In this document: piece after piece, positions 36,534 to 44,442 of the stretch
How positions within the stretch are numbered: position 1 is the stretch's first letter
How the letters are laid out: the number at the start of each line of letters is the position of its first letter
Assembly (NCBI RefSeq): GCF_026017845.1
Contig: NZ_CP100416.1
Span: 252,288-316,287 of the forward strand
Length of the DNA stretch: 64,000 bases
Origin: Amycolatopsis mediterranei
Lineage (GTDB): Bacteria; Actinomycetota; Actinomycetes; Mycobacteriales; Pseudonocardiaceae
Reading direction: 5' to 3'
Notes under the pieces: model-generated
Seen by the model: only the letters and a program-made list of their open reading frames with translations
Database searches by the model: none
Told to the model about the DNA's origin: nothing
Program-made: the position numbers and the translations under genes

Positions 36534-38164
36534 CCGACGTCGCGGCGCTTCCAGCCGGCCAGACCGGCGACCAGGGCGACGATGGCCACCGCCAGGAGCC
36601 AGACGAGCGGCGTCTCGGTGAACGCCTGACCGGGGATCTTCGGCGGGTGCTGGAACGGCGAGACGTCCAGCACCGCCTGCGGCAGGTCGAGGATCGGGCC
36701 GAACAGGCTCAGCAGCAGCGCCAGCGCACCGACGGCCCACGCCGCGGCCGAAAAGCCCGGCAGCACCCCGAAGATCGCCACCGCGAGCGCGACCACCACC
36801 CAGGTCGCGGGCAACTGGACCAGCATCCCGGCGAGGGTGTCCGCGAGCGAGCCGCCGACGTCACCGGTGCGCAGCCCGTTGGCCAGGCCCATGAACACCC
36901 CGCCCGACAGCAGCAGCACCGCCGTGCCGAAGAAGGCGAACACCAGGTGGCTGCCCGCCCAGCGCAGCCGGCCCACGCTGGTGGCCAGCACCGGCTCGAG
37001 CCGGATCGCGGTCTCTTCGCCGCGCATCCGCAGCACCGCCTGGACGCCGTACAGCGACGCGACCATGGCGAACATCCCGGCCATCGCGGCGAGGAACGCC
37101 TGCGTCAGCGCGTGGCTGCCGCCCAGCCGCGCCATGATCTGCTGCGCCTGCGGGCTCGAGCCGACCAGGCCGCCGATGCCGCTGGCGATCGACCCGAACA
37201 CCGCGCCGACCACGGCCGTGCCGATCGTCCAGCCGAGCAGCGGGCCGCGGTGCAGCCGCCAGGCGAGCGCGAACGGCGATCGCAGGCTCGCCGCGGCGCG
37301 AGCCGGCCCCGGGCGCGGCGGCAGGAAGCCGACGCCGACGTCGCGGCGGGGCAGCAGCCAGTACCCGATCCCGCCGGCGACCAGCGCGAAGACCACCGGC
37401 AGCAGAAGCACCCACCAGCGTTCCCCGGCGAACGCCCGGACCTGCTGCACCCAGCCGATCGGCGAGAGCCAGGACAGCCAACGAGCGTCCACAGTGGAGT
37501 CTCCGGCGCCGCGCAGCAGGAACGCGGCGCCGACCACGGCGGTCCCGATGCCGTTGGCGGTCCGGGAGTACTCGGCCAGCTGGACGGCGACCGCCGCCAC
37601 CGCGGTGAACACCAGTCCTGCCAAGGCTTCGGAAGCGCCGAAGGCCAGCGAACCGGCCGCGGGCAGGCCGGCGCCGATCATCGTGACCGCCTGGATCAGC
37701 CCGGTCAGCACGCTCGCGCCGCCGGCCACCAGCAGCGCCGCCGTCAGCGCCGCGTACCGGCCGACCACCGCGGACGCGAGCAGTTCCGCGCGCCCGGTGT
37801 CCTCCTCGGCGCGGGTGTGCCGGGTGACCGTGAAGACGACCATCAGTCCGGTGAGCAGCGCGAGGAAGCCGCACATGCGCCAGGCGATGAACCCGCCGGC
37901 CGTGGTGAGGTCGAACGGCGGCCCGTAGAGCAGGGCGTAGGAGGGGTTGGCGTTCGCGCCCGCCTGCAGGGCGAGCCGGTCGGCGACGGTCGGGTAGAAC
38001 TGCGTGAACGTCTTGACCGTGCTCGCCGGGACGACGCTGAGCAGCACGATCCAGATCGGCAGGATGACCCGGTCGCGGCGCAGCGCGAGCCGGATGAGGT
38101 GCCAGGTGCCGGCCAGTTCGTGGGCGGGCGCGACGACGGCGGGACGGTCGAGCGTCGCGGTCAT
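36530..38164 (-). CDS. ABC-2-type exporter permease (polyketide-antibiotic transporter-like)
   Basis: The 544-residue protein has about twelve membrane segments in two homologous halves, as in the tetronasin/TnrB3-type exporters that act as one long permease with a single ATPase partner. [22 protein letters not shown] opens the first half and [22 protein letters not shown] the second. Its ATG overlaps the stop of the ATPase gene as ATGA, so they form one unit. It likely exports a hydrophobic antibiotic or lipid. The divergent MarR-like gene beyond the ATPase is the probable regulator. Confidence 0.87.
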   Translation of the reverse strand: MTATLDRPAVVAPAHELAGTWHLIRLALRRDRVILPIWIVLLSVVPASTVKTFTQFYPTVADRLALQAGANANPSYALLYGPPFDLTTAGGFIAWRMCGFLALLTGLMVVFTVTRHTRAEEDTGRAELLASAVVGRYAALTAALLVAGGASVLTGLIQAVTMIGAGLPAAGSLAFGASEALAGLVFTAVAAVAVQLAEYSRTANGIGTAVVGAAFLLRGAGDSTVDARWLSWLSPIGWVQQVRAFAGERWWVLLLPVVFALVAGGIGYWLLPRRDVGVGFLPPRPGPARAAASLRSPFALAWRLHRGPLLGWTIGTAVVGAVFGSIASGIGGLVGSSPQAQQIMARLGGSHALTQAFLAAMAGMFAMVASLYGVQAVLRMRGEETAIRLEPVLATSVGRLRWAGSHLVFAFFGTAVLLLSGGVFMGLANGLRTGDVGGSLADTLAGMLVQLPATWVVVALAVAIFGVLPGFSAAAWAVGALALLLSLFGPILDLPQAVLDVSPFQHPPKIPGQAFTETPLVWLLAVAIVALVAGLAGWKRRDVG

Positions 38165-39057
38165 TTCGCGCTCGCTGCGGTGGTGTAGTGGCGCAGGAAC
38201 AGCTCCTCCAGTGTCGGCGGCTGGCTGACCAGGCTGCGGACGCCGACCTCGGTCAGCTGCCGCAGGGCTTCGTCGAGGGAGCGCGTCTCGACGTCGAAGC
38301 GGACGCGGTTGCCCTCGATCTTGAGGTCGTGGATGTTGCTCAGCCGGGTGAGCCCGTTCGGCGGGCCGGCGAGCTCGGCGGTGATCGACGTCCGGGTCAG
38401 GTGCCGCAGCTCGGCGAGCGTGCCGGACTCGACCGTGCGGCCGTTCCGGATGATGCTGACCTTGTCGCACAGCGCCTCGACCTCGGCGAGGATGTGGCTG
38501 GAGAGCAGCACGGTCCGGCCCTGCTCGCGCTCCTCCTGGATGGCGTACTGGAACGTCGCTTCCATCAGCGGGTCGAGGCCGGACGTCGGCTCGTCGAGGA
38601 TCAGCAGGTCGACGCGGGAGGCGAGCGCCGCGACGATGGCGACCTTCTGCCGGTTGCCCTTCGAGTACGTCCGTCCCTTCTTCTTCGGGTCGAGGTCGAA
38701 GCGCTCGACGAGCTCGGCTCGGCGCTTCTCGTCCAGGCCGCCGCGCAGGCGCCCGAGCAGGTCGATCACCTCGCCGCCGGAGAGGTTGGGCCAGAGGTTG
38801 ACGTCGCCGGGCACGTAGGCCAGGCGGCGGTGCAGGCTCGCGGCGTCCTTCCAGGGGTTGCCGCCGAGCAGCCGGACGTCCCCCGCGTCCGCGTGGAGCA
38901 GGCCGAGCAGGACCCGGACGGTGGTCGACTTCCCGGCGCCGTTCGGGCCCAGGAAGCCGTGCACCTCCCCGGCGGGTACCTGCAGGTTGAGGCCGTCGAG
39001 GGCCTTGGTCCGGCCGAACGACTTGTGCAGGCCGGTGACCGAAATGGCGTTGTCCAT
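38161..39057 (-). CDS. ABC transporter ATP-binding protein
   Basis: The 298-residue ATPase carries Walker [10 protein letters not shown] near residue 40, a degenerate signature YSKGNRQKV in place of LSGGQ, and Walker [13 protein letters not shown]. An H-loop in [14 protein letters not shown] and the C-terminal domain common to drug-export ATPases follow. The altered signature is usual in the DrrA-like polyketide-exporter group. It pairs with the overlapping permease gene. A palindrome lies 20 bases before its start, shared with the divergent MarR-like gene. Confidence 0.92.
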   Translation of the reverse strand: MDNAISVTGLHKSFGRTKALDGLNLQVPAGEVHGFLGPNGAGKSTTVRVLLGLLHADAGDVRLLGGNPWKDAASLHRRLAYVPGDVNLWPNLSGGEVIDLLGRLRGGLDEKRRAELVERFDLDPKKKGRTYSKGNRQKVAIVAALASRVDLLILDEPTSGLDPLMEATFQYAIQEEREQGRTVLLSSHILAEVEALCDKVSIIRNGRTVESGTLAELRHLTRTSITAELAGPPNGLTRLSNIHDLKIEGNRVRFDVETRSLDEALRQLTEVGVRSLVSQPPTLEELFLRHYTTAASAK

Positions 39058-39076
39058 GGTTCGGAAGCTACACTCG

Positions 39077-39094
39077 CTTCACGAAGTTGTGAAG
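39077..39094. promoter_or_regulatory. Operator-like palindrome between ABC exporter and MarR-like gene
   Basis: CTTCAC-GAAGTT-GTGAAG is a perfect 6-bp inverted repeat with a 6-base spacer. It sits 20 bases before the ATPase start and 57 before the MarR-like start. The position fits a repressor site for the MarR-like protein controlling both genes. Confidence 0.65.
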
Positions 39095-39150
39095 TTAAGA
39101 AAATGTCTGGATCGAGTGATCGCGGGGGAGGGGTACGGGAGAATGGACCG

Positions 39151-39639
39151 ATGACGACGCCTGACACGAAGCGAGATGAAGACGCCGTCCGCCGGTACGT
39201 CGAGAGCCTCGGGCTCGTGCTTTCGCAGATCGGCATGCAGCGCATGCCCGCGCGGGTGTTCGCCGCGCTGATGACCACCGACGAAGGCCGGCTGACCGCC
39301 GCCGACCTGGCCGCGCAGCTGCAGGTCAGCCCGGCCGCCGTTTCCGGCGCGGTGCGCTACCTCGAGCAGATCGGCCTGGTCGCCAAGGAGCGCGAGCCCG
39401 GCGAGCGCCGCGACCACTACCGCCTTTACGACGACCTCTGGTACGCCACGTTCATGAAGCGCGACCGCATGATCACCATGTGGCGCGACGCGGCGGAGAA
39501 CGGCATCGACGCCCTGGGTGAGGACACCCCCTCGGGCAGGCGGCTCGCCGAGATGCGGGATTTCCTGTCGTTCATGCTCGAGGAGCTCAACCGCATGTAC
39601 GAGCGCTGGCACAAGCTCCACGAAGAGAAGAACGCCTAG
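39151..39639 (+). CDS. GbsR/MarR-type regulator of the ABC exporter
   Basis: The 162-residue protein matches the GbsR-like branch of MarR proteins: VESLGLVLSQIGMQRMPARVFAALMTTDEGRLTAADLAAQL, then the recognition helix QVSPAAVSGAVRYLEQIGLVAKEREPGERRDHYRL. A C-terminal helix with MRDFLSFMLEELNRMYERW follows. This branch is typically found back to back with ABC exporter genes, as here. The ATG was chosen because GGGAGAA lies upstream and the family starts there. Its end overlaps the convergent TetR gene by four bases. Confidence 0.87.
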   Translation: MTTPDTKRDEDAVRRYVESLGLVLSQIGMQRMPARVFAALMTTDEGRLTAADLAAQLQVSPAAVSGAVRYLEQIGLVAKEREPGERRDHYRLYDDLWYATFMKRDRMITMWRDAAENGIDALGEDTPSGRRLAEMRDFLSFMLEELNRMYERWHKLHEEKNA

Positions 39640-40199
39640 AGGCCGGCGAGCAGGACGTCCGCGAGCCGCTCGGCCTGGTCGGCAGGCTCGGTCTCTTCGA
39701 AGGTGGCCAGGAAGGCCTGCTGGAAGCACGCGCCGAGGAGCAGGGCCGCGGCTGCCTCGACGTCGGTGTCCGCCTTGAGCCGGCCCAGTGCCTGCTCGGC
39801 GCGCAGGTAGCCCGCGACCGCCCGCACGGGCAGGTGCGGACCGTGCCCGCGCAACCGCTCCCGGTGTGAGCGCAGCAGTTCCCGTGACGAGAACATCGAG
39901 ACGGCGATCGGGAAGCTGTCGACGTAGAACGCCAGGCCGAGCCGGGCCACCCGGACGAGGTTGTCCCGCAGCGGCGCCTGCCCGGGGTCCGCGGTCAGCT
40001 CGGCCAAGGTGGCGCCCAGGGCGGGCAGTTCTTCGGCCAGCACGCTGCGGAACAGGTCGGTCTTGTCGCGGAAGTGCTTGTAGAGCAGCGCCTCCGAGTA
40101 CCCCGCGGTCTGCGCGATGACCTTGGTCGTCGCGTGGGCGTAGCCCTGCTCGCGCATGACCTTCGCGGCCGCGGCGACGATCTCTTCGCGGCTTCCCAT
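39636..40199 (-). CDS. TetR-family repressor
   Basis: The 187-residue protein has a standard TetR helix-turn-helix: MGSREEIVAAAAKVMREQGYAHATTKVIAQTAGYSEALLYKHF in the first 45 residues. A helical effector domain follows. It diverges from an NAD(P)-binding oxidoreductase gene across an 18-bp-armed palindrome, which makes autoregulation and control of that oxidoreductase very likely. The last bases overlap the MarR-like gene end. Confidence 0.9.
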   Translation of the reverse strand: MGSREEIVAAAAKVMREQGYAHATTKVIAQTAGYSEALLYKHFRDKTDLFRSVLAEELPALGATLAELTADPGQAPLRDNLVRVARLGLAFYVDSFPIAVSMFSSRELLRSHRERLRGHGPHLPVRAVAGYLRAEQALGRLKADTDVEAAAALLLGACFQQAFLATFEETEPADQAERLADVLLAGL

Positions 40200-40227
40200 G
40201 GCGGCTCCCTGAGTGCGTTCTCAGCCT

Positions 40228-40269
40228 GGTTAGTGAACACTCACCCTACCTGGTGAGTGTTCACTAACC
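40228..40269. promoter_or_regulatory. TetR operator: 18-bp perfect inverted repeat
   Basis: GGTTAGTGAACACTCACC (40228-40245) and its exact complement (40252-40269) flank a 6-base spacer. Each arm contains GTGA-N4-TCAC, itself a palindrome, so two repressor dimers could bind. It starts 29 bases from the TetR start and ends 13 bases before the oxidoreductase start. Confidence 0.88.
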
Positions 40270-40282
40270 GAGGAGGAGACCC

Positions 40283-40891
40283 ATGAAGATCACCGTGCTG
40301 GGGGCGACCGGCGGCGTCGGCGGGGAGGTCGTCAAGCAGGCGCTGGACCGCGGCTGGGACGTCACGGCCGTGGTCCGCGACCCCGCCAAGCTGAAGCTGC
40401 CGGCCCGGGTCGTGGTCGCCGGGTTTCCGGACCACGAGAAGCTGGCGGCCGCCGTCGAGGGCCGCGACGCGGTGATCTCGGCGGTCGGCTCCCGCGACCG
40501 CGGGCCGACCACGGTCTGCGTGGACGGCGCCCGCGCGGCGATCGAAGCCGGGGCGAAGCGCCTGCTGGTCGTCAGCGCCAGCGGCATGCACACCGAGGGA
40601 GACGGCTTCTTCACGCGCTCGCTCGTGAAGCCGCTGCTCAACCGCGTGCTGAAACACGGCTGGGCGGACATGCTCGCGATGGAGGCGGTCGTCGAAGCGA
40701 CCGATCTCGACTGGACGATCGTCCGGCCGCCGATGCTGCTGAACGGGCCGCGCACGGGCAAGGTCGCGAGCCGGCTCGACGGGAACGTCCGCACGTTCAC
40801 CATCCGGCGCGCCGACGTCGCCGCGTACCTGCTCGACGCCGTGGCGGACCCCACGCTGATCAGGCGGAAGGTTTCGATCGCCCACGGCTAG
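40283..40891 (+). CDS. NAD(P)-binding (NmrA-like, atypical SDR) oxidoreductase
   Basis: The 202-residue protein has an N-terminal Rossmann GATGGVGGEVVKQAL motif, VVRDPAKLKLP as the cofactor-phosphate loop, VISAVGSRDRGP, LLVVSASGMH and DWTIVRPPMLLNG. This is the short atypical SDR group related to NmrA and flavin reductases. Substrate unknown. It lies directly behind the TetR palindrome, with GGAGGAGACC as ribosome-binding site, so it is the repressor's main target. Confidence 0.88.
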   Translation: MKITVLGATGGVGGEVVKQALDRGWDVTAVVRDPAKLKLPARVVVAGFPDHEKLAAAVEGRDAVISAVGSRDRGPTTVCVDGARAAIEAGAKRLLVVSASGMHTEGDGFFTRSLVKPLLNRVLKHGWADMLAMEAVVEATDLDWTIVRPPMLLNGPRTGKVASRLDGNVRTFTIRRADVAAYLLDAVADPTLIRRKVSIAHG

Positions 40892-40900
40892 CGTCGAGCC

Positions 40901-41566
40901 ATGGTGCTCCTCGCTCAGGCTTTGTACGTCAAGCGCAAGACCCCACGGCTGCCGGGCGCGGCCGGTCCCACAGAGGGACTCGTCCCGGGGCACGGCGAGC
41001 CCTTCCGGCTGGCCGTGCTCGGGGAATCCACGGTGGACGGGGTCGGCGCGGCGGACCACGAGGAAGCGCTCACCGGCTGCCTCGCCCGCGAGCTGGCCCG
41101 CGACGGCCGGGCGGTGCGCTGGCAGGCGGTCGGCCGGACCGGCGCCAACGCCCGGGTGGTCCGCGCCGAGCTCGTTCCCGAGGTCCGCCCGGCCGACCTG
41201 GTCGTGATCGCCCTCGGCGTCAACGACACCATCGAGCTCCGGACGGCCGCGGGCTACCGCCGTGACCTCCTGCGCCTGGTGCTCGAGCTGCGCCGGCGGC
41301 TCGGCCCGGTCGACGTCCTGCTGGCCGGGGTGCCGCCGATGGCCCGCTTCCCGGCCCTGCCGCGCCCGCTGCGCGACGTCCTTTCGGCCCGCTCGACCGC
41401 TCTCGACCACGCGACCGCAACGCTCGAGAGGATCCCCGGCGTCCGGCACGTCCGGATGGATCCCGCCCTGCTCGACCCGGCCGCCTTCGCGAGCGACCGG
41501 TTCCACCCCGGGGCCGCCGGCTACGCCCGCTGGGCCGGAACGCTGGCACACGCGGTGATCAGTTAG
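40901..41566 (+). CDS. SGNH/GDSL-type hydrolase
   Basis: The 221-residue protein has the SGNH blocks: block I LAVLGESTVDG with nucleophile Ser43, block II glycine in QAVGRTGANARV, block III asparagine in VIALGVNDT, and block V Asp/His in DRFHPGAAGY. These esterases act on lipids, acetylated sugars or other esters. There is no signal peptide. It follows the NmrA-like gene after nine bases, probably in one operon under the TetR repressor. A 416-base gap follows. Confidence 0.85.
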   Translation: MVLLAQALYVKRKTPRLPGAAGPTEGLVPGHGEPFRLAVLGESTVDGVGAADHEEALTGCLARELARDGRAVRWQAVGRTGANARVVRAELVPEVRPADLVVIALGVNDTIELRTAAGYRRDLLRLVLELRRRLGPVDVLLAGVPPMARFPALPRPLRDVLSARSTALDHATATLERIPGVRHVRMDPALLDPAAFASDRFHPGAAGYARWAGTLAHAVIS

Positions 41567-41982
41567 CCGCTCTGCGTCGATTCTCAAAATAATTTGCCGG
41601 TTCGGGTATCTGGCGGTGCCCCCACTGCGTCCTGTGGAGCAGCCAAGCACGAAGGAACACGACAGGGGGTGTCGCGTTCGAGTGAACGCGGTGACCGGGA
41701 GCCGAGGGGGCTTCCGGACACCGTCGGCCGGGTGCCCTTCGGGGGAGGGGACATCCGGCGGGGCCCGTTGGGGAGCGGGTCCTTGAGGGAGGGGAGTACC
41801 GGTCGGCGCGGGTTCACCGCGTCGGCCGGTACCTCCCGCGATTGCCATTGACCGGTAGTGCACGACCGACAAAGTAAGTGACCTTGATGTATCCGAGATC
41901 CACCTGCACGCTCCTTCCCCCCGAAGGACCCGCGATACTGCCATTGCCGACTGGAAGACTCTTCCGAAGAGGGGCAGATACG
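41567..41982. other. Long intergenic region before the ECF sigma gene
   Basis: No convincing protein gene is seen; frames that are open on either strand read as low-complexity shadow. The left part starts AT-rich (TCTCAAAATAATTTG). The centre is packed with GC-rich hairpins, described separately. The last 120 bases should hold the ECF sigma promoter; TTGACC occurs at 41849-41854 but no matching -10 is convincing. Confidence 0.5.
41673..41837 (+). ncRNA. Candidate structured RNA or leader: four strong hairpins in 165 bases
   Basis: Successive hairpins can form at 41673-41690 (7 bp, GAGT loop), 41695-41717 (9 bp), 41761-41782 (7 bp) and 41792-41837. The last has an 11-bp stem with one bulge capped by a second 5-bp stem, CGCGG/CCGCG. 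A small CCCTTCGGG stem fits between the second and third. The strand is assumed to be that of the ECF sigma gene. It matches no riboswitch I know. Hairpins are common at this G+C, so the density, not any single stem, is the evidence. Confidence 0.35.
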
Positions 41983-42588
41983 GTGACCGACGTGCAAACC
42001 ACAGAGGTAGATCCGCCGTGGGAGGGCCTGACCGGCGCCGAGCTGCACGCTGCGTGCATGCAGGCCGCCAGGGACGGTGACCGCCGGGCGATGGCCCGCC
42101 TCGTCGAAGAGCTGACCCCGCTCGTCTGGCACGTCGCCCGGGCCAACGGGCTCGACCGCGCGGTCGCCGAAGACGTCGTCCAGACCGTCTGGCTGGCGTT
42201 GTTCAGCCAGCTCGGCAAGCTCCGCGACCCCAAGGCCCTCGCCGCCTGGCTGATCACCACCACCCGCCGCGAGGCCACCCACCCGTTCGGCCGCCGCATG
42301 CAGCCGGTGCCGTTGAGCGACGAGGTCGCCGAAACGATGCCGAGCACCCAACCGGCACCCGAAGACGAAGCCGTCCGCGCCGACCGCGACCGCCGGGTCT
42401 GGCGCGCCTTCGTCCGGCTGCCCCACCGCTGTCAGGAACTGCTCCGGCTGACCGTGCTCGCGGGTCGTGCGGAGTACCAGCTCGTCGCCGAGGCCCTGCG
42501 CATGCCGCGCGGCAGTGTCGGCCCGACCAGGGGTCGCTGCCTCGACCAGATGCGCGATCTCCTCGCCAGTGAAGGGGGAAGCCGATGA
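41983..42588 (+). CDS. ECF-type RNA polymerase sigma factor
   Basis: The 201-residue protein has sigma region 2 (DGDRRAMARLVEELTPLVWHVARANGLDRAVAEDVVQTVWLALF) and the typical RDPKALAAWLITTTRREATHPFGRR linker. A region 4 helix-turn-helix follows (LPHRCQELLRLTVLAGRAEYQLVAEALRMPRGSVGPTRGRCLDQMRDLL). I chose the GTG start after GAGGGGC; an upstream frame is open but poor. Its stop overlaps the start of the next gene as ATGA. No zinc-binding anti-sigma gene is present, so regulation probably runs through the coupled protein or another locus. Confidence 0.9.
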   Translation: MTDVQTTEVDPPWEGLTGAELHAACMQAARDGDRRAMARLVEELTPLVWHVARANGLDRAVAEDVVQTVWLALFSQLGKLRDPKALAAWLITTTRREATHPFGRRMQPVPLSDEVAETMPSTQPAPEDEAVRADRDRRVWRAFVRLPHRCQELLRLTVLAGRAEYQLVAEALRMPRGSVGPTRGRCLDQMRDLLASEGGSR

Positions 42589-43064
42589 ACGACCTCGGGG
42601 CGCCGGGGGGCCAAGCCTCCTTCGGTGACGACGTACTGCTGGCCGACATCGGCCGTTTTCTCGACGAACTGGACCCGCCACCGGGTGACTTGGTGCAGCG
42701 GGTCCAATTCGCGCTCGCACTCGAAGACCTCGATGTCGAGGTCGCCCGCTGGGAGCGGCTGGACGATCTGGCCGGGGTCCGCGGTGGCGGCACCGGCACG
42801 ATCACGTTCACGGTCAGCGACCTGACGGTGATGATCAACCTGACCAAGATGGGCAAGCTGCACCGCATCGACGGCTGGCTGGTCCCGGCCGGCCAGTACG
42901 GCGTCGAGGTCCGCGTGGCCGAGCACGGCACGTCGTCCACGACGGCCGACGAAGGCGGCCGGTTCGTGCTGGACAACGTGCCGCGCGGGACGACGCAGAT
43001 CCTCGTGCACCTCGGGGACGTGTCGTGCCGCCGGACCGTCGTGACGCCGACGGTCGTGCTCTAA
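42585..43064 (+). CDS. Unknown protein coupled to the ECF sigma factor
   Basis: I recognise no firm family for this 159-residue protein. The N-terminal half is acidic and helical (ADIGRFLDELDPPPGDLVQRVQFALALEDLDVEVARWERL). The C-terminal half is a beta-sandwich like a carboxypeptidase regulatory domain (GWLVPAGQYGVEVRV ... TADEGGRFVLDNVPRGTTQILV). No signal peptide or membrane segment is present. Translational coupling to the sigma gene argues for a joint role. From memory, similar pairs in other actinobacteria precede CHAT-protease genes, but none follows here. Its end overlaps the convergent deacetylase by four bases. Confidence 0.65.
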   Translation: MNDLGAPGGQASFGDDVLLADIGRFLDELDPPPGDLVQRVQFALALEDLDVEVARWERLDDLAGVRGGGTGTITFTVSDLTVMINLTKMGKLHRIDGWLVPAGQYGVEVRVAEHGTSSTTADEGGRFVLDNVPRGTTQILVHLGDVSCRRTVVTPTVVL

Positions 43065-43831
43065 CCGAGGAAGTCGGCCAGGGGGACGGGCGTGAGCCCG
43101 TCCTTCTTGGCCCGCTCCACGAACGCCGTGTAGTCCTCTTTGAAGGTCTTCCGGAAGTGCATCAGCACGATGTCACCGGACTTGAGCTTGTCGCCGGACT
43201 GGAACTGGACGACCCCGTCGTTGACCGCGGCCGTCCACAGCACCGAGGCGCGCATCCCGCAGGCGGCCGCCGCGCGCAGCGTGTTCTGGTCGTAGTTGCC
43301 GAACGGCGGCCGGAACAGCGACGGGCGCACGCCGAGGTCGCGCTGGAAGTCGTCGGCGTCGTCGCAGATCTCCTTGCGCTGGAACTCGTACGGCTTGCCC
43401 TTGAGGTTCGGGTGGCTGACCGTGTGGTCGCCGAGCGTGGCGCCGGTGGCGTCGAGGATCTGCTTGAAGTAGGCCTCGTGGCCCTTCACGTACTTCTGGT
43501 TCAGGAACAGCACCGGGTGGGTCCCGTTCTGCTGCATCAGCTTCAGCGCGTCGGGGTCCTGCACCGCGCCGTCGTCCATGGTGAGGAAGACGTACGGCTT
43601 GTCGGTGGTGATCCGGCGGATCAGCGGGACCTGGCCGTTTTCGATCGGCGGCACCTTCTGCTGGACCGTGCCGAACGGGTAGGGACCGGACGTCTTCACG
43701 TCGGGGTTCAAGCCCTGCGGCGCCGGGTTCGGCTGGCTCGTGGCGGACTCCCGCTGATCCGGCTCGTGGCCCGAACACCCGGTCAAGGCCAGTGCTGCCG
43801 CGGCGACCACGGCTGTCAAGCGCTTCCTCAC
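43061..43831 (-). CDS. Lipoprotein polysaccharide deacetylase (NodB/CE4 fold)
   Basis: The 256-residue protein has a lipobox ALTGC (Cys19), so it is likely a membrane-anchored lipoprotein. A NodB domain follows: VFLTMDDGAV (catalytic base and metal Asp), DHTVSHPN (metal histidines), RPPFGNYD and IVLMHF. CE4 enzymes remove N-acetyl groups from peptidoglycan, chitin oligomers or similar. The first motif has Met-Asp-Asp rather than Phe-Asp-Asp, a mild change. A chitin link with the chitinases is possible but unproven. Confidence 0.87.
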   Translation of the reverse strand: MRKRLTAVVAAAALALTGCSGHEPDQRESATSQPNPAPQGLNPDVKTSGPYPFGTVQQKVPPIENGQVPLIRRITTDKPYVFLTMDDGAVQDPDALKLMQQNGTHPVLFLNQKYVKGHEAYFKQILDATGATLGDHTVSHPNLKGKPYEFQRKEICDDADDFQRDLGVRPSLFRPPFGNYDQNTLRAAAACGMRASVLWTAAVNDGVVQFQSGDKLKSGDIVLMHFRKTFKEDYTAFVERAKKDGLTPVPLADFLG

Positions 43832-43924
43832 GCCTTCCCCCCTTCGTGTACTACCCGAAAGAGTGACGCGGGAGGGTGGGGGAACGTTGCGCCGGAGGAT
43901 CTCCTGTGGCCGGAGCCACCCGGC

Positions 43925-44374
43925 TCAGCGCCCGGTTTCGGCCGCCTTGACCAGCTTGGCCGAGAACAGCCGGATCACGATCCGGAGCGTGGCGGCCAGC
44001 GCCGGCCCGGTGCCCTTGACCGGCTCGGTGAACGAACCGGTCCACCGCAGGTGCGTGCCGCCGCCGTCGGTCGGCGTGAACAGCACTTCGGCGCGGTAGT
44101 CCTTGATCGGCTTGCCGCCCGCGAAGGCGTACACGTGCTTGCGGCCGGGCTCGTACTCGAGGGTCTCCTCGCGGATCAGCACCGGCCACATCCCGACCTC
44201 GCGGACGGCGCCCACGCCGTCGGGTTCGGTGGTGCCGCGCCGGGCCCAGCGGGCCTGGACGATGAGTGGTTTTCCCCACTCCGCCCAGCGCGGGCCGTCC
44301 GCTTCGAGCGCGAACAGCGCCTCCGGCGGGGCGGTGCTCGTGCGGTTGACCTCGTACGAGTACTTGCGACCCAC
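43925..44374 (-). CDS. SRPBCC (START/Bet v1-fold) protein
   Basis: The 149-residue protein fits the SRPBCC helix-grip fold: RTSTAPPEALFALEADGPRWAEWGKP at the start, TLEYEPGRKHVYAFAGGKPIKDYRAEVLFTPTDGGGTHLRWTGSF in the middle and a long C-terminal helix. Members bind hydrophobic ligands or act as cyclases; some are called toxins of MT0933-type antitoxins. The GTG start with GGGAGG upstream was chosen over an earlier ATG frame. It diverges from the FUSC gene. TTGACAGACTGATAATCAA (44392-44410), a TTGA-N11-TCAA repeat, lies between and may be promoter or operator. Confidence 0.8.
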   Translation of the reverse strand: MGRKYSYEVNRTSTAPPEALFALEADGPRWAEWGKPLIVQARWARRGTTEPDGVGAVREVGMWPVLIREETLEYEPGRKHVYAFAGGKPIKDYRAEVLFTPTDGGGTHLRWTGSFTEPVKGTGPALAATLRIVIRLFSAKLVKAAETGR

Positions 44375-44442
44375 CGGAACCTCCCACTTTGTTGACAGAC
44401 TGATAATCAATCGTCTCCGGGGGCGTAGGTCAAGATGAGGGG

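Noticed and set aside
36113..38188. Rightward open frame antisense to the ABC permease
   Set aside because: Low-complexity Arg/Gln/Gly translation; the permease on the other strand has coherent membrane helices.
41594..41851. Rightward 85-codon frame in the gap before the ECF sigma gene
   Set aside because: Gly/Arg/Ser-rich translation over a hairpin-dense stretch; more likely structured non-coding DNA.
44392..44415. TTGACA as a -35 box for the FUSC gene
   Set aside because: No acceptable -10 at the right spacing; kept only as a possible operator or promoter in the SRPBCC entry.
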